DNA of 64,000 nucleotides from Holothuria scabra (taxonomy: Eukaryota; Echinodermata; Holothuroidea; Aspidochirotida; Holothuriidae), in NCBI GenBank assembly GCA_037179385.1, contig CM074184.1:13658001-13722000 (forward strand). Direction: 5' to 3'. The position numbers and the translations under genes were made by a program. Below, piece by piece: positions 33,964 through 46,464 of the stretch; positions within the stretch are counted from its first letter, which is position 1, and every line of letters begins with the position of its first letter. A model generated the notes under the pieces. The model did no database searches and had not been told where the DNA came from. It saw only the letters and a program-made list of their open reading frames with translations.

Positions 33964-34866
33964 TAACATAACATAAAAGGTTGAAGGGTAAAGGAGGGCC
34001 AAGGCCCCATAAGATGCCCTGAAGTCCAAGCCCTAATCAAAAGTCAAACCACCAAAGCTTGACAACAGCCCCAAACAATCAAATTCTACCACAGCCATGG
34101 AAAAACCTGTCAATGTTAACCTTAAAGCAGTGAACTGAGGGGGGGGGTTAACTACCCATTCTGGTAGACAATTCCACTCGTTGACAACTCTATGGGAGAA
34201 ACTAAACTTCCTAATGTCAAGCCTTGCAAAAGGCTTTTCAACCTTTTTACAATGCCCACGCACCCGAGAATTACCTTGAACCCTTAAATAACTACAAGTC
34301 AGAAGGGGATTCCTTTCACAAAGGAACTTGAAAACCTGGAGCATGTCTCCCTTAATCCTTCTCAGCTCCGAGGTGGTAAGCCCAAGATGTTTAAGCCCAG
34401 CATGAAAAGGTAAATTTCTCACTTCAGGAATGAGGCGAGTGGCTCTCCTCTGAACCTGCTCTAAAAGAAACTTGTCCTTTTCATAGATGGGACTCCAAGC
34501 CTGAGCTGCATAGTCAAGATCGATGGGGTCTTACCAACTGCTTATACAAATTAAGCTCAATATCCTTACTAAAACTGATGAAATTCCTCTTGATCAATCC
34601 AAGCACTCTATTAGCCTTTACAGCAGTGGCTGCACACTGCCTTGATGACTTTAAATCCCCAGTAATTACAACACCCAGATCTTTCTCAGAGGTGACATTA
34701 CTTAAAACACAACCATTCATGTTATAATCATAGCTAAAACTTTTAGGACCAAAATGAAGGACCTTACACTTATCTGCATTAAAAGACATTTGCCAGGTCT
34801 GAGACCAAGAAAATAAGCTATCCAGATCTTTCTGCAGCAGTAAGGCATCATCCAAAACGCTAATAT
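33964..34866 (-). pseudogene. CR1/Jockey-like LINE, copy B, frameshifted
   Basis: Nearly identical to copy A (4611-5638) but shorter at the 5' side, diverging near 34866. The reverse transcriptase frame is broken by a 4-bp insertion near 34518 (ATCG after 'tcaagatc') and again by a longer G run at 34140-34147 that changes the C-terminus. It contains no catalytic Asp-Asp motif. The tail has TAACA repeats at 33964-33977. Confidence 0.85.
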
Positions 34867-34959
34867 GAATGAACAGTGAGACCCTAACCCAGTCATGGAC
34901 GTAAGAACTTGCCAATGTTAGTCGATCAAAGCATATTGAGGAGAAAACCACCAAATCTG

Positions 34960-35330
34960 GTAGACTAACTATTCCACTAGTCAGTGAGCACTCGATCTCA
35001 CGGTGCGGGAGAAAAAAAACTTAATTCTTAATTTCAATCTGGGAGAAGTTATAAACGGGTTTTTTTTTAATGTCGGGGAAATTGTTCACCTTTACATGTT
35101 GAAGGAATCTCGTCTTGATTTCTTGAAAATATACATGAATTCCTTCTTAAAAAATCAATGATTTATTTAGATGTCGCAATCATCACATATCCCCAACACT
35201 GGGATAGTTAGCATTTTGTAGAAATTAAGTCTTTTGGTTTCGTTTCCCCCGTGATTTTTGTGTACGATGTAAGAACTGGTTCAATCTTTTAAAAATATAA
35301 AGACATACACAAGCCACGTCTCATCCCACC
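34960..35330. other. No recognisable feature
   Basis: AT-rich sequence between the LINE and the 66-bp tandem repeat. Confidence 0.35.
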
Positions 35331-35338
35331 TATAAATT

Positions 35339-35510
35339 CAGCACAGACTACCTTCACATAAACAGTGCAAGTGATCAGTGCACTGAATTGATGAAACGGC
35401 TGTTCAGCACATACTACATTCACATAAACAGTGCAAGTAATCAGTGCACTGAATTGATGAAACAGCTGTTCAACGGAGACTACATTGACATAAATACTTC
35501 AATTGATCGG
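35339..35510. repeat. 66-bp tandem repeat, about 2.6 units
   Basis: Units start near 35339, 35405 and 35471 with 'cagcacagacta', 'cagcacatacta' and 'caacggagacta'. They share 'acataaacagtgcaagt' and 'cagtgcactgaattgatgaa'. The third is partial and degenerate. It abuts the truncated end of the DIRS element. Confidence 0.9.
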
Positions 35511-35524
35511 TAACGATTGAATGG

Positions 35525-36166
35525 CTAAGCCAATCCATTCGGAAGGCAAACATATTGGTACAACTGGCCTTTCCACCAGAATTTTAGAAACTTTCTGCTT
35601 GATGGAGCAATCGACAACGAATAATAGGCATCTTTTAAATCTACCGATGCCATAAAACAATTCGGATACATCATACTTAAAACTGAATTTATAGAATCCA
35701 GTTTGAAGTGACAATAAAGAACGGATTTATTCAGCTCTTTCAAATTTAAGATCATACGAAATGACTTGTCTTTTTTGGGGAGGAAGAAAATAGGGGAAAT
35801 AAATTCTCCTTTTGAATGACAAGTTTCTTCCACAACTCCTTTAGCTTTGAGTTTCATTATTTCTTTCTCAAAGCACTTTGACTCCGAAGCCTTAAACGGC
35901 GAAGTATGAGCTGGCTCCTTTAAGGAAGTATCATACCTAATTGGTTGGGAGGGGTCGAATTCAATTTCATAACCCTTTACATAACTTAAGATTACTTCAT
36001 CAGAAGTAATTTCTTTCCAGTTTTGCAAGTAGAATTGTAATCTACCTACTGGTCTATAAATCTCACCAGATTGTGATAAATTTACATGAAAAGATTCAAG
36101 GAGACGTACCTCACCTTGAACTAAATTTAGTTGGCTTTGTTGACCGGTGGTTTTCTTCTCCACCAT
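35525..36166 (-). pseudogene. DIRS-type reverse transcriptase, truncated
   Basis: Read on the minus strand it contains the DIRS-type RT N-terminal region: NWKEITSDEVILSYVKGYEI, then GEFISPIFFLPKKD, RMILNLKELN, and the motif A segment MASVDLKDAYYS with its first catalytic aspartate. It stops at LPNGLA, just where intact relatives continue toward the YxDD motif. The RT active site, RNase H and tyrosine recombinase are therefore missing. It overlaps the end of the gag-like frame in another frame, as is usual in DIRS elements. Confidence 0.85.
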
Positions 36167-37203
36167 TGGGCTAAAAAAGGCCTTCCACGTTCATAGGCTC
36201 TTCCTCGTCCAGAGAAGCCTCTCGAGAAAGCAGGATAATTTCCTCTCCATCTTCCCTTTAAGCAACGATTACTCACTCTCGATGCATCTTTTATATCTCG
36301 CATCTGTTGTTGCACATTGTCACCAAAGAATAACGCAGTTAAAGGGGTTGCCTTTGAACAGAGACCTTTATATTAGTTTTTCATCTGAGGTTTTATGAGA
36401 TCACGTCTCAAATAATTCAAGTTAATATTTGCTGTACCCAGCAATGCTAGGGTATCTGTAAGGCGTCTCAACACTGTTTCTTTATCCACTGTTGCCTTAG
36501 AAGTAAGAATGTCATTCAACATGACGGTGATTGCGGTCATAGCCTTTACATTGGCAACTTGTACTTTTTGTGCCTTTAAATCCGTCGTACGAGTTGATAG
36601 ATCCAGATTGTCCCAAATAAGTTTGTTAACTTGGGTTACATGCAGCATGTCAATATTTGAAGGCTGCGCATATTTCTCATACAAGGCTTTTAGTTTCCTG
36701 TCTGACAATTGATGCTTTGTAATATTCAATACCAAATTAGCCACTTGGCTTTGAACCTCAGAGCCTGGCTCGGTTCCCAGATTCAGTTCAGACACTAAAG
36801 TATCAAACATACTTTGATCTTCGTGATCAATTTTACTTGGCGAATCTTCGACCAGCTCAACATCTGAAATTTCAACCTCTTTGCGTGATTGCAAAATATT
36901 TTCCAGCTCTTTGTCTAAATCAAAGAGATCCTCTTTCTCAAGCTCTGTTTTCTGTTTTTTCTGTAGAATTTTAGGCTCTTGGCCTTCAGGCTCTTGATAT
37001 TTGCGCTTTAAATTTGCGCTACCAGCATCGGACTCCAAGTTTACCTTTTGACAGAGCATATTAACTTGAGCTTGCATGGCTATAAAAGCTTTCTTGAAAT
37101 CAAACGAGTCCTGACATAAGCCTGATGGTCCCTCTCCCGAAGGAGAAGGGAGATCATGAGGACTTAGATCCTCAGTAAAATCTAACTCAATATTGCCATC
37201 CAT
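36127..37203 (-). pseudogene. DIRS gag-like protein with an in-frame stop
   Basis: Begins at ATG 37203 with an acidic N-terminal region, then a helical core (NKLIWDNLDLSTRTTDLKAQ, DTLALLGTANINLNYLRRD). A TAA at 36373-36375 interrupts the frame. The same frame continues through SKATPLTALFFGDNVQQQ and RGFSGRGRAYERGRP, an Arg/Gly-rich RNA-binding tail, to 36127. The conserved region past the stop shows the stop is a secondary mutation. Gag-like identification rests on position and pattern. Confidence 0.8.
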
Positions 37204-37560
37204 TACAAGGGCTATTGAAAGCCGTGTTTTCTTGTCCTTTAATAATATATCGGACTATTCTATTGAGCCTGCAACCAAATGTTGCATCACGTACACGGCA
37301 AAATACCGGTGTGATAACGTTTAGGCGTGGCTTTTATGGCAGTATGGTGTACAGAACACTAGGCAAAATACCAGTGTAAAAGAGGCAAAATACCCTTTCA
37401 ATGTGTATACAGTCAATATAAGGAGCGCAGACATCCAAATGCTGTGAAAAACGGCAAAATACCGTTTAATACAAACTAAGCTCCTGTATTAATTTTCCAA
37501 CCCAAAGTAGTTACAAAGTATACAAGATATAACTCACAAAACTCTTATGTGGAGGCTTCT
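37204..37560 (-). repeat. 5' flank of the DIRS element with four GGCAAAATACC motifs
   Basis: GGCAAAATACC occurs at 37297, 37362, 37384 and 37453. Two copies are extended into short palindromes (ACGGCAAAATACCGT). Location upstream of the gag-like frame suggests the terminal or leader region of the element, but I cannot define its outer end. Confidence 0.5.
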
Positions 37561-37770
37561 GTGTTCTGCAGGTAGCCAGGTTGAAAAGCAAAGCTGCACT
37601 GAAGCTTTGAACAACAACAAGTAGAGCAAGAAGACTTGCCAAATACTTAAGTTATTCGAGCGTGAGGAGAGGAACGCCAAATACGTCCTCACCTCACGAG
37701 ATCAAGATGTGCACTGAAGCTAGTCAATTGTGCAATCTCATGTAATTCCGAAGTGGAGTGTGAAGATGAG

Positions 37771-37815
37771 GTAGAACCATAGAGCAGGATATAGGAACTA
37801 GAGTACGGACTCCCA
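37771..37815 (-). repeat. Inverted-repeat partner of 41248-41292
   Basis: The reverse complement ('ggagtccgtactctagttcctatatcc') resembles 41248-41292 ('ggagtccgccctctagttcc' and onward). The two are 3.4 kb apart in opposite orientation, either ends of one element or two copies of a short repeat. Confidence 0.55.
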
Positions 37816-38189
37816 ATGGCGAGTACGTAAATCGTCTGTGATTGCATGGAGACACGGCATCCACGTTCACTCTGGGCATCACTTGGGCAAAAGTCACGCG
37901 GAGAGCGATCATGTGTGTACGAACTGTATGGCAGAAATCGATTCGGCCAATTCCTGCGACTTATTTGTCCTTGTAAAATGTGTATTTCATCCTAAAAATT
38001 GGCATAAGCTGTTTGCTTTGACGCGTTAAGATATTTTCTAACTTTTCACGTCAACAGAAATGGTCAACGAGGGGCTGAATATGCTTTCCAGTGATAAAAA
38101 GAGTAACGTTCGAGGAACGCACTAATGCAGGCAAGGACAACTCGCCCTTGTAAGACAAAACGGCCTCACAGTTCCCACTGCTTTTGTAA

Positions 38190-38340
38190 AGTCGGACAAC
38201 TCGGTACCTACTAAAAGCATATAGCCCTTCATATACAGACAATTCGGCGTCTCACTGAAGCTGGCTACTCAGACAGCTCGGCACCTAATGAAACTCCGAA
38301 AAGAGGAGACAACTCGTCCCCAAATGAAGTCGCAAACTTG
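38190..38340. repeat. Degenerate tandem repeat with GACAACTCG motifs
   Basis: Four degenerate units: GACAACTCGGTACCTA, GACAATTCGGCGTCTC, GACAGCTCGGCACCTA and GACAACTCGTCCCCAA, roughly 35-45 bp apart. Confidence 0.6.
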
Positions 38341-38349
38341 GCCTATCCT

Positions 38350-39187
38350 AACATTCCAACATTTTTCTCATGTTTGATTTTACATATTTCCTGTGGAGAT
38401 TGAAAAATGGACGTTAAAAAGAAGGCATATCATTCTACTAAACTGAATACCTGGGTCACTGGGTGGGGAGGGGTTTTTATCATTTTTTTTTTCTTTTTCA
38501 TTCTCAAATTAAAAACTATGCCTAGTAAAGTAGTATAGCCTGGGCAGCACAAGTGGCATGACGTGACTGATTTTATTTTATTTTAGTAGCTGGTCAGCTG
38601 TTAGTCATATGTTGTAAGTGGTTGACTGAAAATATGAACCAGAATATTTTTGCCAATTGAATCAGTCAGCTTGATATACGGGGGTGCAAAAGTTATTTAA
38701 CGTTACTCCCTTCTGTCTACAGGTGACTAAAAGTTCGCATGAAAGTGACTCACTCAGCCTTGTGAGTTAGGGGCAGCTAATAAAATACTGTAACTATAGA
38801 TGCCAAACTGAAAAGGGAAGGCTTGAACAGACGTTCTATCTTTACTACATTGTTTTATTTTTGTATTCTTTTTCTTCCTTTTTCACATACAGATGTTTTA
38901 CTGTAATTTACAGATATAAGGAATAATGATGTAGTAGGGCTATAGGTGCAATTTCTTTCTAATCATTTGAAAAGGAGTGCAAAATTTGGGAAAGGGAAGA
39001 TTGGCAATAGCCACAGTGCACCTTTGAATTTTTTTGAAATGTCACTCCACAATTTCCCACTGTACATTCCAAGGTGTAGGCTGCAATGTGGTACCATGAT
39101 ATGCAAACTAAAGCCAAACTAAAACCTACTATATGTGCCTCTTGTATAGAATACTTCTCAGCTTGTCATAATGGCAACAGTGAGCTT
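38350..39187. other. No recognisable feature
   Basis: Single-copy looking AT-rich DNA; no exon or bounded repeat recognised. Confidence 0.35.
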
Positions 39188-39374
39188 GCAGAAACCAGTG
39201 TTGTAATCGAGTCACTAAATCTAGTGACCCAAGTCACCAGTTTTGAAATTTTTAAGTGGCTCTACTCGAGTCATTGACTCAAGTCACTGTACTATTCCAA
39301 TGTGGAAATAACTCCTGAATTCATTTTGAGAGGAAGTGACATGAGTCGTGATTTGTTACAACACCGGCAGAAAC
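39188..39374. mobile_element. hAT-like MITE, 171 bp (39196-39366)
   Basis: Terminal inverted repeats CAGTGTTGTAA and CGGTGTTGTAA (one mismatch) are flanked by a perfect 8-bp duplication GCAGAAAC (39188-39195, 39367-39374). The interior is rich in GAGTCACT and TGACTC motifs. Confidence 0.9.
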
Positions 39375-41240
39375 TAGAAGCACTAGTTTACTGGCATGCA
39401 TGAAGAATTAAAAGCAAAACCTGAATAGGCCTACATGTATACATTTGTCTGATCTACTTCTTCTTCAAACAATGTTAAATAGGTTCTGTTCTACCAACCA
39501 AACAGTCCAATCACAGTCACATGTTACAGTACTTCTCTAATTTCTCTGGGCACTTGAAAGTCTTTAAAACTGTTGTCAAGTATAATAAAGAATGCAGTCT
39601 TTCACCAGCAGCTGACATTATTGCTTCCCATAATTTTACTTTGGCTTGTTGAATGTCTCCCTCAACTGTCTAAACTCCAGAAGTTGCAAGGTATGGTGAT
39701 CCAGAATTAACATTTTCTTTCAAAATATTCAAGGTGTACATGATGATAATTAAAAGTCAGTTGACACTTTGTAGGTTAAATGAACCTGGACTTAAAAGAT
39801 GACACCCAAGCAGTTCCAATTCTCTTAACCTTCTTCATTAAGCCCCTTGATCCCTCCTCTGTCTAAAATTCATCCTCATCCAGACACAATCTCAGTCTGT
39901 TACTTAAGGGTGATCATACTTGATCCCAGTGTGTAATCAAACATTCTCATCAGTACAGTGTGTATGAGTTCTGTACTCTACACTTTTTGAACTTGCTTTC
40001 AGTCAAAGAGTAGAGCCAATTGGCAATTTCTGTGGATGTGGACTAACTACAAAAATTATAGTTTGGGGTGAGAGAATCAAGATTTAAATGTCTTTGTTCA
40101 CTTCATTATCTGCTTGTGTGGCAGATGCCTTCAGAAATGACCACATCCAGAGTAAAGTACAGGAAACAGTTCATGGCCAGCAGCACTATGAATCTGACAT
40201 CCCTTGGGTTTCTCCCTGCAAGTGCAAGAAAAAAATGAAACCATCAGTTTCTGTAGTTTGGGGTGAAGATTGTTATCATTTACCATGATGTATTAAAACC
40301 AAATGCAACCCGTAGCATATAGTACATATAGTAGCCTACAACTGCAAGACTGGCATCAGGTATTCAATGTTTTTTTTTCTTCTTTTAAGTGTTGGAAAAA
40401 GTAAGTTAAACTGCATCATGGAATTAAACACTAACATATTTCACCATTTCCCCAAATAATGTACCTTATTTCCAGTGCAACAGAATCAAGCTTGATTAGC
40501 CCCCAGTAGATATATACTGTAGCCTACACATGTACATGAATTTGAGGCATTGGACCTTAGTCAGTTACAAATTTGGCTCCAAAAATTTGTCTCAAACATA
40601 CTTGGGGACTCTAGACACCCTACCCCCTGTTAAAAGTTTTAAAGAAAGTGGCAATGAATGGTTAAAATTACTGCAACCCTCACCCTAGTAGACCAAAATT
40701 GCATGCCAGCTCTTTTTAACTAAGGCCCTACTGTTTTACAGCCTGCTGCTAAATAATTACACGCCCTGTAGGCCATTTTTGCACCATCTGACCTAAATTC
40801 CTAGCCCCACCAGTGTAAAAAGACCTCTTGTTTATATAACATCTCATTGCATCGTGAAAAGGCTCCATGCACAAAGTTTACAGAAGGAAAGTGGAGTATT
40901 TAGATTCAGAAACTATCCAGTAACGTTAGGCGTAATATACTGTATACTACGTATATAGGCCTATTGTATACTAACTGTGTTACGTACAGGAACGTGTTCG
41001 CACTAGGTGAAGAAAAATGCGTCTTTTTCAACTTAAACAAGAATAAAATACGAAACCATCAAAAGAAACTTACAATTTATGAGAAATACTACATCCTCCT
41101 CTTTTTCTGATAGAAGTAGATGATTTTAGAAATCAATTTTTTGTACGTTCATGTGCGTGTGATTTGTATGAATCTCTATGTAAGCGATCGGTCTGATGCC
41201 CAGATAGAATATGGATATGGAGTGACCATACGATCACAGC
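39375..41240. other. No recognisable feature
   Basis: Unassigned intergenic DNA. Short frames such as 40088-40288 have no splice or family support. Confidence 0.35.
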
Positions 41241-41247
41241 TGTTTTG

Positions 41248-41292
41248 GGGAGTCCGCCCTCTAGTTCCTATTATCCTACTCTATGGGTAGAA
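41248..41292 (+). repeat. Inverted-repeat partner of 37771-37815, with CTCF-like core
   Basis: Contains CCGCCCTCTAGTTC at 41254-41267. Its reverse complement fits 12 of 14 positions of the bilaterian CTCF core consensus. The partner copy has lost this match. Confidence 0.5.
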
Positions 41293-41389
41293 CTATTATT
41301 ATACGAAACACACAGCCAACAGGGAGCACACCACCATTAGGAGAACGGCCTTGCTGAGAAAAAGTAGTTCCAAAGTACACCGTCAGTTT

Positions 41390-41800
41390 TAGGTCCTCTT
41401 TAAGTGTGAATTGCTCGAGTTAAGCTAATGAGATGTGGTTATTTTGTTTTGAATATGAAAGAGGACATGTTAATGTGTGAGTGTTGTCAAATTGGAAAGA
41501 ATTGAAGGCGATTTAGACTGTTTAAAAATTTGGTGTGAAAAAGAGGTTTTTTCCGTCACCTTGCGGATTAATAGGGTAGGGTGTACAGACCCTAAACTTC
41601 ATCCCCTTGTATCTCAAAATCTAAACGGTCATGCTATGGTGAATTTGTGATGCCATAATTGGCCAACTCACTGGCTTTCATGTGAGGGGTAGCTTTAGTG
41701 GGGTGTGAACTTTGACAAGCTGTGAGGGGGCATGTTATGAAGGGGAAATAGTGTGTAAGTCAATGGAGCAAATAATGGTGGTGTGCTCCCAACAACCTAC
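41390..41800 (+). repeat. Dispersed repeat, copy 3
   Basis: Matches copies at 32880-33080 and, inverted, 33480-33960. This is the longest and clearest copy. Confidence 0.7.
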
Positions 41801-41869
41801 ACCCCTATTGGTAGTTATACGACCGGACGCGAAGTGGCCACATGCACGATCCACTTTGAAACTTGCAAG

Positions 41870-42506
41870 CAGGGGCGTCGTTCAAAAATAAATTTTATGT
41901 GGGGGGGGGGGGCATGGGAAGTGACTTTTGCAAAAAAAAAAATAAATCTAAGCCACCATAGACTGTCGGAAAGCGTACAAAATTTTAAAAAAATCGTGAC
42001 CTCCTAGACAGCCGGAAATGTCATTTCCATGCAGATATGCAAGTAGAGTTGAATCAGTCGTTACTTTGAGCTTTCATTTGCAAAAATCTAAATTTTCACA
42101 AAAATTGACAAAACCAGATAAACTGTACTACCGCCGCATGTCATTTGATAAAATGATTAGGTACAGTAAACTACCGGTAGGCCTATAATTACTGAAAAAA
42201 GTTTTTATGTGAGGTTGTTTCATGATGTGTTATTATCACCAAGAACAGACTTCTTTTTCAAGAATGAGATACGCTGAGTGGCTGAGAGACAAGTGATGCG
42301 CCGGGAGAGTGACCATTTGTTTGCGCAGAGAGCCTACCGACATGCAGTTAGACCACCCCCCCCCCATGACCTAACCTTGCAGTGCAAAAAAAAAACACCT
42401 AGTGCTTTTTCTCTCAATCCTTACACCTTTCCTTCATGTCGTTCCCCCAAATCCCCCATGATATCACCCCCCCCCCCCCCGGGAAACAATCCTGGCTACG
42501 CTACTG
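41870..42506. mobile_element. Possible hAT-like element fragment
   Basis: The left end CAGGGGCGTCG is followed by a G run. The right end preceded by a C run gives, in reverse complement, CAGTAGCGTAGCCAGGAT. This is the usual look of hAT ends here, but no target duplication was found. Confidence 0.5.
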
Positions 42507-43175
42507 CCGACATGTATTGCTGACCGCCTAAAATTGAATACGTATATCCTGACAATGAAGGAGGGATGAAATCCAGTAGAAATGTAGAGCCTTATTTAGG
42601 AAATTTGTTCTTGGAACCATGGTTAACTTGCTATCAATAAGTTACCATCACATAGTTCAGTGATGATGTCCAAGAAAAGAATGAAATATATCATGTGTAG
42701 ACAGCTGCCGGCCGGAATTTAAACTTTTCAAAAAATATCCATATCTGCAAAATTGTTTGGGTAATTGTAAGCAGGCGTAATTTACTATATTGCTCAAAAA
42801 TGGCATGCCATGTGATGACACAGAAATTTATGATGATTCCATTTCATTTCATTCACTTTTTTACATCATCATACGTGTATGTAAACACACATTTATTAAT
42901 TTATTTCAATAAAGTATAAAGGTGGTCCATAATGATGTGAAGGAAGTAGAAGAAAAGACCCACGAACTTCTGGCAAAATGCTCCACCCTCTCAAGTGAAA
43001 AGGCAAAACAAAAACTTAACGAGATACTTCACCTACCTTTCCCTTTTCACACCCCTTTCGACACACCACAATCTAAGCTATATAATACGATGGGAGTTTC
43101 TGTACGAGCCTGCTCTCACACAGTAACAAAATCATGATAACAGAAGTAATGCTAGCAAGAGAGAGTAAGGTAGGG

Positions 43176-46100
43176 CTCATGAACAGCGGTGTATCTGGAG
43201 TCTTTTTTTTACAACTGTATTTAACCAACCTTCACAATTTAAACAAAATATCGTTTTACATTAATAGATGCATAACATAGACGAGATATCATAAGGATTA
43301 AATGGAATAATTTTGAAATGTCTTCGTTCTACCAAGAAAATTGTTCTTCTTTAAAATATGCAATTCAACATCCAAATTAAAGTGAAATTTATAGTAAAAG
43401 GTATATGCATCAGGGATTGTACTATCAAATTTACAGAAGATATAATGTTTAGCATAAAGAATGAGGAAATTAATAGGGTGATAAATATTAGCAAAATGAC
43501 CAAAGCAAATATCTCAAAAAATTTTTAACATAATGGCACTCGTAAAATAAATGTAAGAGGGTTTCCTCTTCAATGGAGCAGAAGGAACATAAAGGATCAG
43601 ATAACTTCATTTTGTTAAGCAAATAGTTAACTCGAGAATTCTGTGAAGAAATCTCACTTGCAAATAAATAACCTTCATATTGCGAACGATCTTAAAGGGT
43701 AAAGGGAAAACAGAGTGCCAGTTAAAATTATTACATAAATTGCATATCTGGAGTCACTTGCCGGGGGCAAATGACCATATTTATCCGGCGGAAACTTCCC
43801 TTCTGTTCGCAGAGACTTAACATATTCTTAACATATTGTCCAGAGGCTGAGGTTATTAAAGTATTAAAGCTTATTAAAGCTGAAGTTTTTAAAACAGCAC
43901 TCTACATAAAGCTAGGTTATATGGGTATGGTAGCTTTTCAGTTTGGGGGCAGAAGACTTTTTGCCAGAGAAATGTAATTCTGTCCGACAGACAATCCAAT
44001 GCAGCGCTGCCATTGGTTGGCGCGGAGCGCGAAGAAAATTTTGAAAAAACGGACTCCTCAGATCTCCAGAAATGACATTTCCCAGGCTTACAAAGAAGAT
44101 TTAAGCAGTCGCTATGTTGATTTTCCGTTTGCAGAAAAAGTTCAATTCAAACAAAATTTTAACTAGAAAGACTATCTAAATGGAACGTCACAAAAATTTT
44201 AACTAGAAAGACTATCTAAATGGAACGCCACCATAGTTGGCGCGGAGTGTACAATTTTCGAAAAATCGGACCCCTCCGAAAGTCTAAAATTTGCATTTCC
44301 CAGGTTTGTAAGTAGGATCTAAGTAGTTGCTTTTTTGAGACAGAGAATTTTCAGATAAATTTACCACTACCATTGGATGAAATGGTCTTAAATCTTTTGG
44401 AGGGAAACTATAAAAACAAAATTGAAAACATGCTCTTGGCATTTTGCAACTCTTGGCTAAATTCAATATACATTGAATTGATGATGGAATTCTCTTTTTG
44501 ACAGCACGAATTCCCGACTAAAATGGTTTTACTTCTGTTTAGTAACACCTTTTGAATGAAACGTCACCCTACGAGGTGGGTTTAAATGAATTTTCAGGCC
44601 TTTGGTTAGACATTCTCACACCAGGGAGCCTCCCAGCATATTATTACAGTATCCAGGGTATCCAAAGATAAATTACCCAATTTTCATAACCATTGCCCAA
44701 ATTTGCATGTCTCTAGGGTCAGGATAGGGGGAAACTATGGGACACTTCTCCTGAACACCCTCCCGTCTGTACGTTGAATTAATTTGGGAATTGGAAACGT
44801 TTTCAGCAAATTAAACCTTTGCCTGTTTGCCTGATTATTTTATCATTTCGGGCAAAGTTTTTGCCAGATTACATTATGAAGTGGAGCTGAGGAAAACCCT
44901 TCACAAGCTACCCGAATATGTCGGAAATATTTGTTATCCTTTTCATTTTCCCATGAATATTCTACTTTGAAAAAAAAACGTTCTCTGTTTTTTGTGAAAA
45001 AAATTGAAAGTATTTTAATACTCGGCTACTTCGGGAATTATGTTGTACAAGATTAAAGACAGGTCGAGGAACGTTTGTTATTTAAAGCGACAGACTTCCA
45101 AATTGTGTCACTATTTTTTTTTCTCTCTCTCTCTCTTTCTTTTTGTTTGGTAAATAATTATGTTACCCTGCAGTGATTATGATACCTTTTTAGTTTCGGG
45201 CAAAAGATTGAAAAAATTTGGATATTCGACCATTTCGGGCATTGTGTTGTAAAATCTGTGAAGAAAAACTCACGAATAATAGCTTTTTGGCAGTCTGCCT
45301 GAATGCGTAGCGAATTTTTGGAATCTTGTTGACTTTTCATGAAAATTTTACCGCGACTTTCACGTTCCTTTCCTTTTTTCCCCGGAATATCTTTTTGAGA
45401 TTTCGGGAACGCTTAAGATTTTTTGAAAGATCAGTGCATTTTTTAAATCAAGTGGCTGTCCCATTTTTTTCTGATCCTTGCCTTTCCCCAAATTCCTGCC
45501 CGAATTTTAAATTTTGCGGAAATGGGAGGCAGTCTTTCCCCTACCTCCCGCCTCGTACGCCAATGTGTGAGGCTGAGGAATAATTTTTATAAGCTGGGCG
45601 AATGAGTCGCGATTTTTGTAAAGTTTCAATTGTTCATGAAAATTTTACAGTGACTCTAATACGTTGTTTCGTTCAGACAAATTTTTGAAATGATTTGGGG
45701 CACCCGTATAGGAATTTTCGGGGTAGCTAAAAACATGTCAGAACTTTTAAAATGCAAAAATGGCTGCCCGATTTTTTCCAGGTTCTTGCCTGAAATTCAA
45801 GTCCTGCTAAAATTAGTTTAGTACGGTACTTTTCGTTTAAGTGGGCGACTATAACTATACTAATTCTCTGGAGTACGATATTTGTGTTATACATTCCTGG
45901 TTAGGTATTGAAGGTATGTTATGTTACAATTAAAAACGACGGGAATTGAAGAAAACAACTGTTAAGACCTTTTCTCTGCTCTAATCTGACGGAAATTCAT
46001 GCGGAATTTCACTTGAAACTTCCATTAGTTTTAAGGAAGGGTCAGAGCTTCTCAGTTCTCTCTTATCTGAAGCAGGCTTCGACAAATCTCCACCGTCTGG

Positions 46101-46464
46101 GACAAGTAAGAAGTTACTCAGGCAAGTACCCTACAGTACACTGCTTAATGTCGCATAGCCCGCCGGGCAAGTATCCTAGAAAAGTTTCCACAAAGTCATA
46201 TTAAAAGTGGAAAAACAGATATACATGCGGACAAAGAGACTTTAAGAACAGCTAGCCTGATGGTGAAGTACGGTGACGAAAAGGAATTTGTGGAAGCCTG
46301 TCTGAAGCTAAATAATCTCTCTCCCTTTCACTCTTCTTCTTTTCTCCGTTTTCTCATTCTTCTTTCCTTAATTTTTCCTTTTCACTGTCCCGGTGGTCTG
46401 AGCCGGTCGAGCCAGTTAGGGGGCACTTTGCTCTGCCCCCAGCAGATACGCTACTCCTCATGAA
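43176..46464. mobile_element. hAT-like element, 3.3 kb (43184-46456), with 8-bp TSD
   Basis: A perfect 8-bp duplication CTCATGAA (43176-43183, 46457-46464) flanks ends that read CAGCGGTGTATCTGG (left) and GAGTAGCGTATCTGC (right, reverse complement). They share GTATCTG and differ mostly by transitions. The interior contains a LINE relic, inverted copies of the shared GCGGAGCGC module (about 43985-44080 and 44235-44300), a 39-bp tandem duplication near 44150-44232, and many CGGGCA phrases as in the element at 26826. No transposase frame was found. Confidence 0.8.
43190..43750 (-). pseudogene. LINE reverse transcriptase C-terminus relic
   Basis: Read on the minus strand in two frames, it gives VIYLQVRFLHRILELTICL, then LCSFCSIEEETLLHLFYECH. 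This is the C-terminal 'LQ-R-LHRIL ... CSFC-EEET--HLF--C' region of L1/Tx1-type LINEs, with at least one frameshift. Confidence 0.65.
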
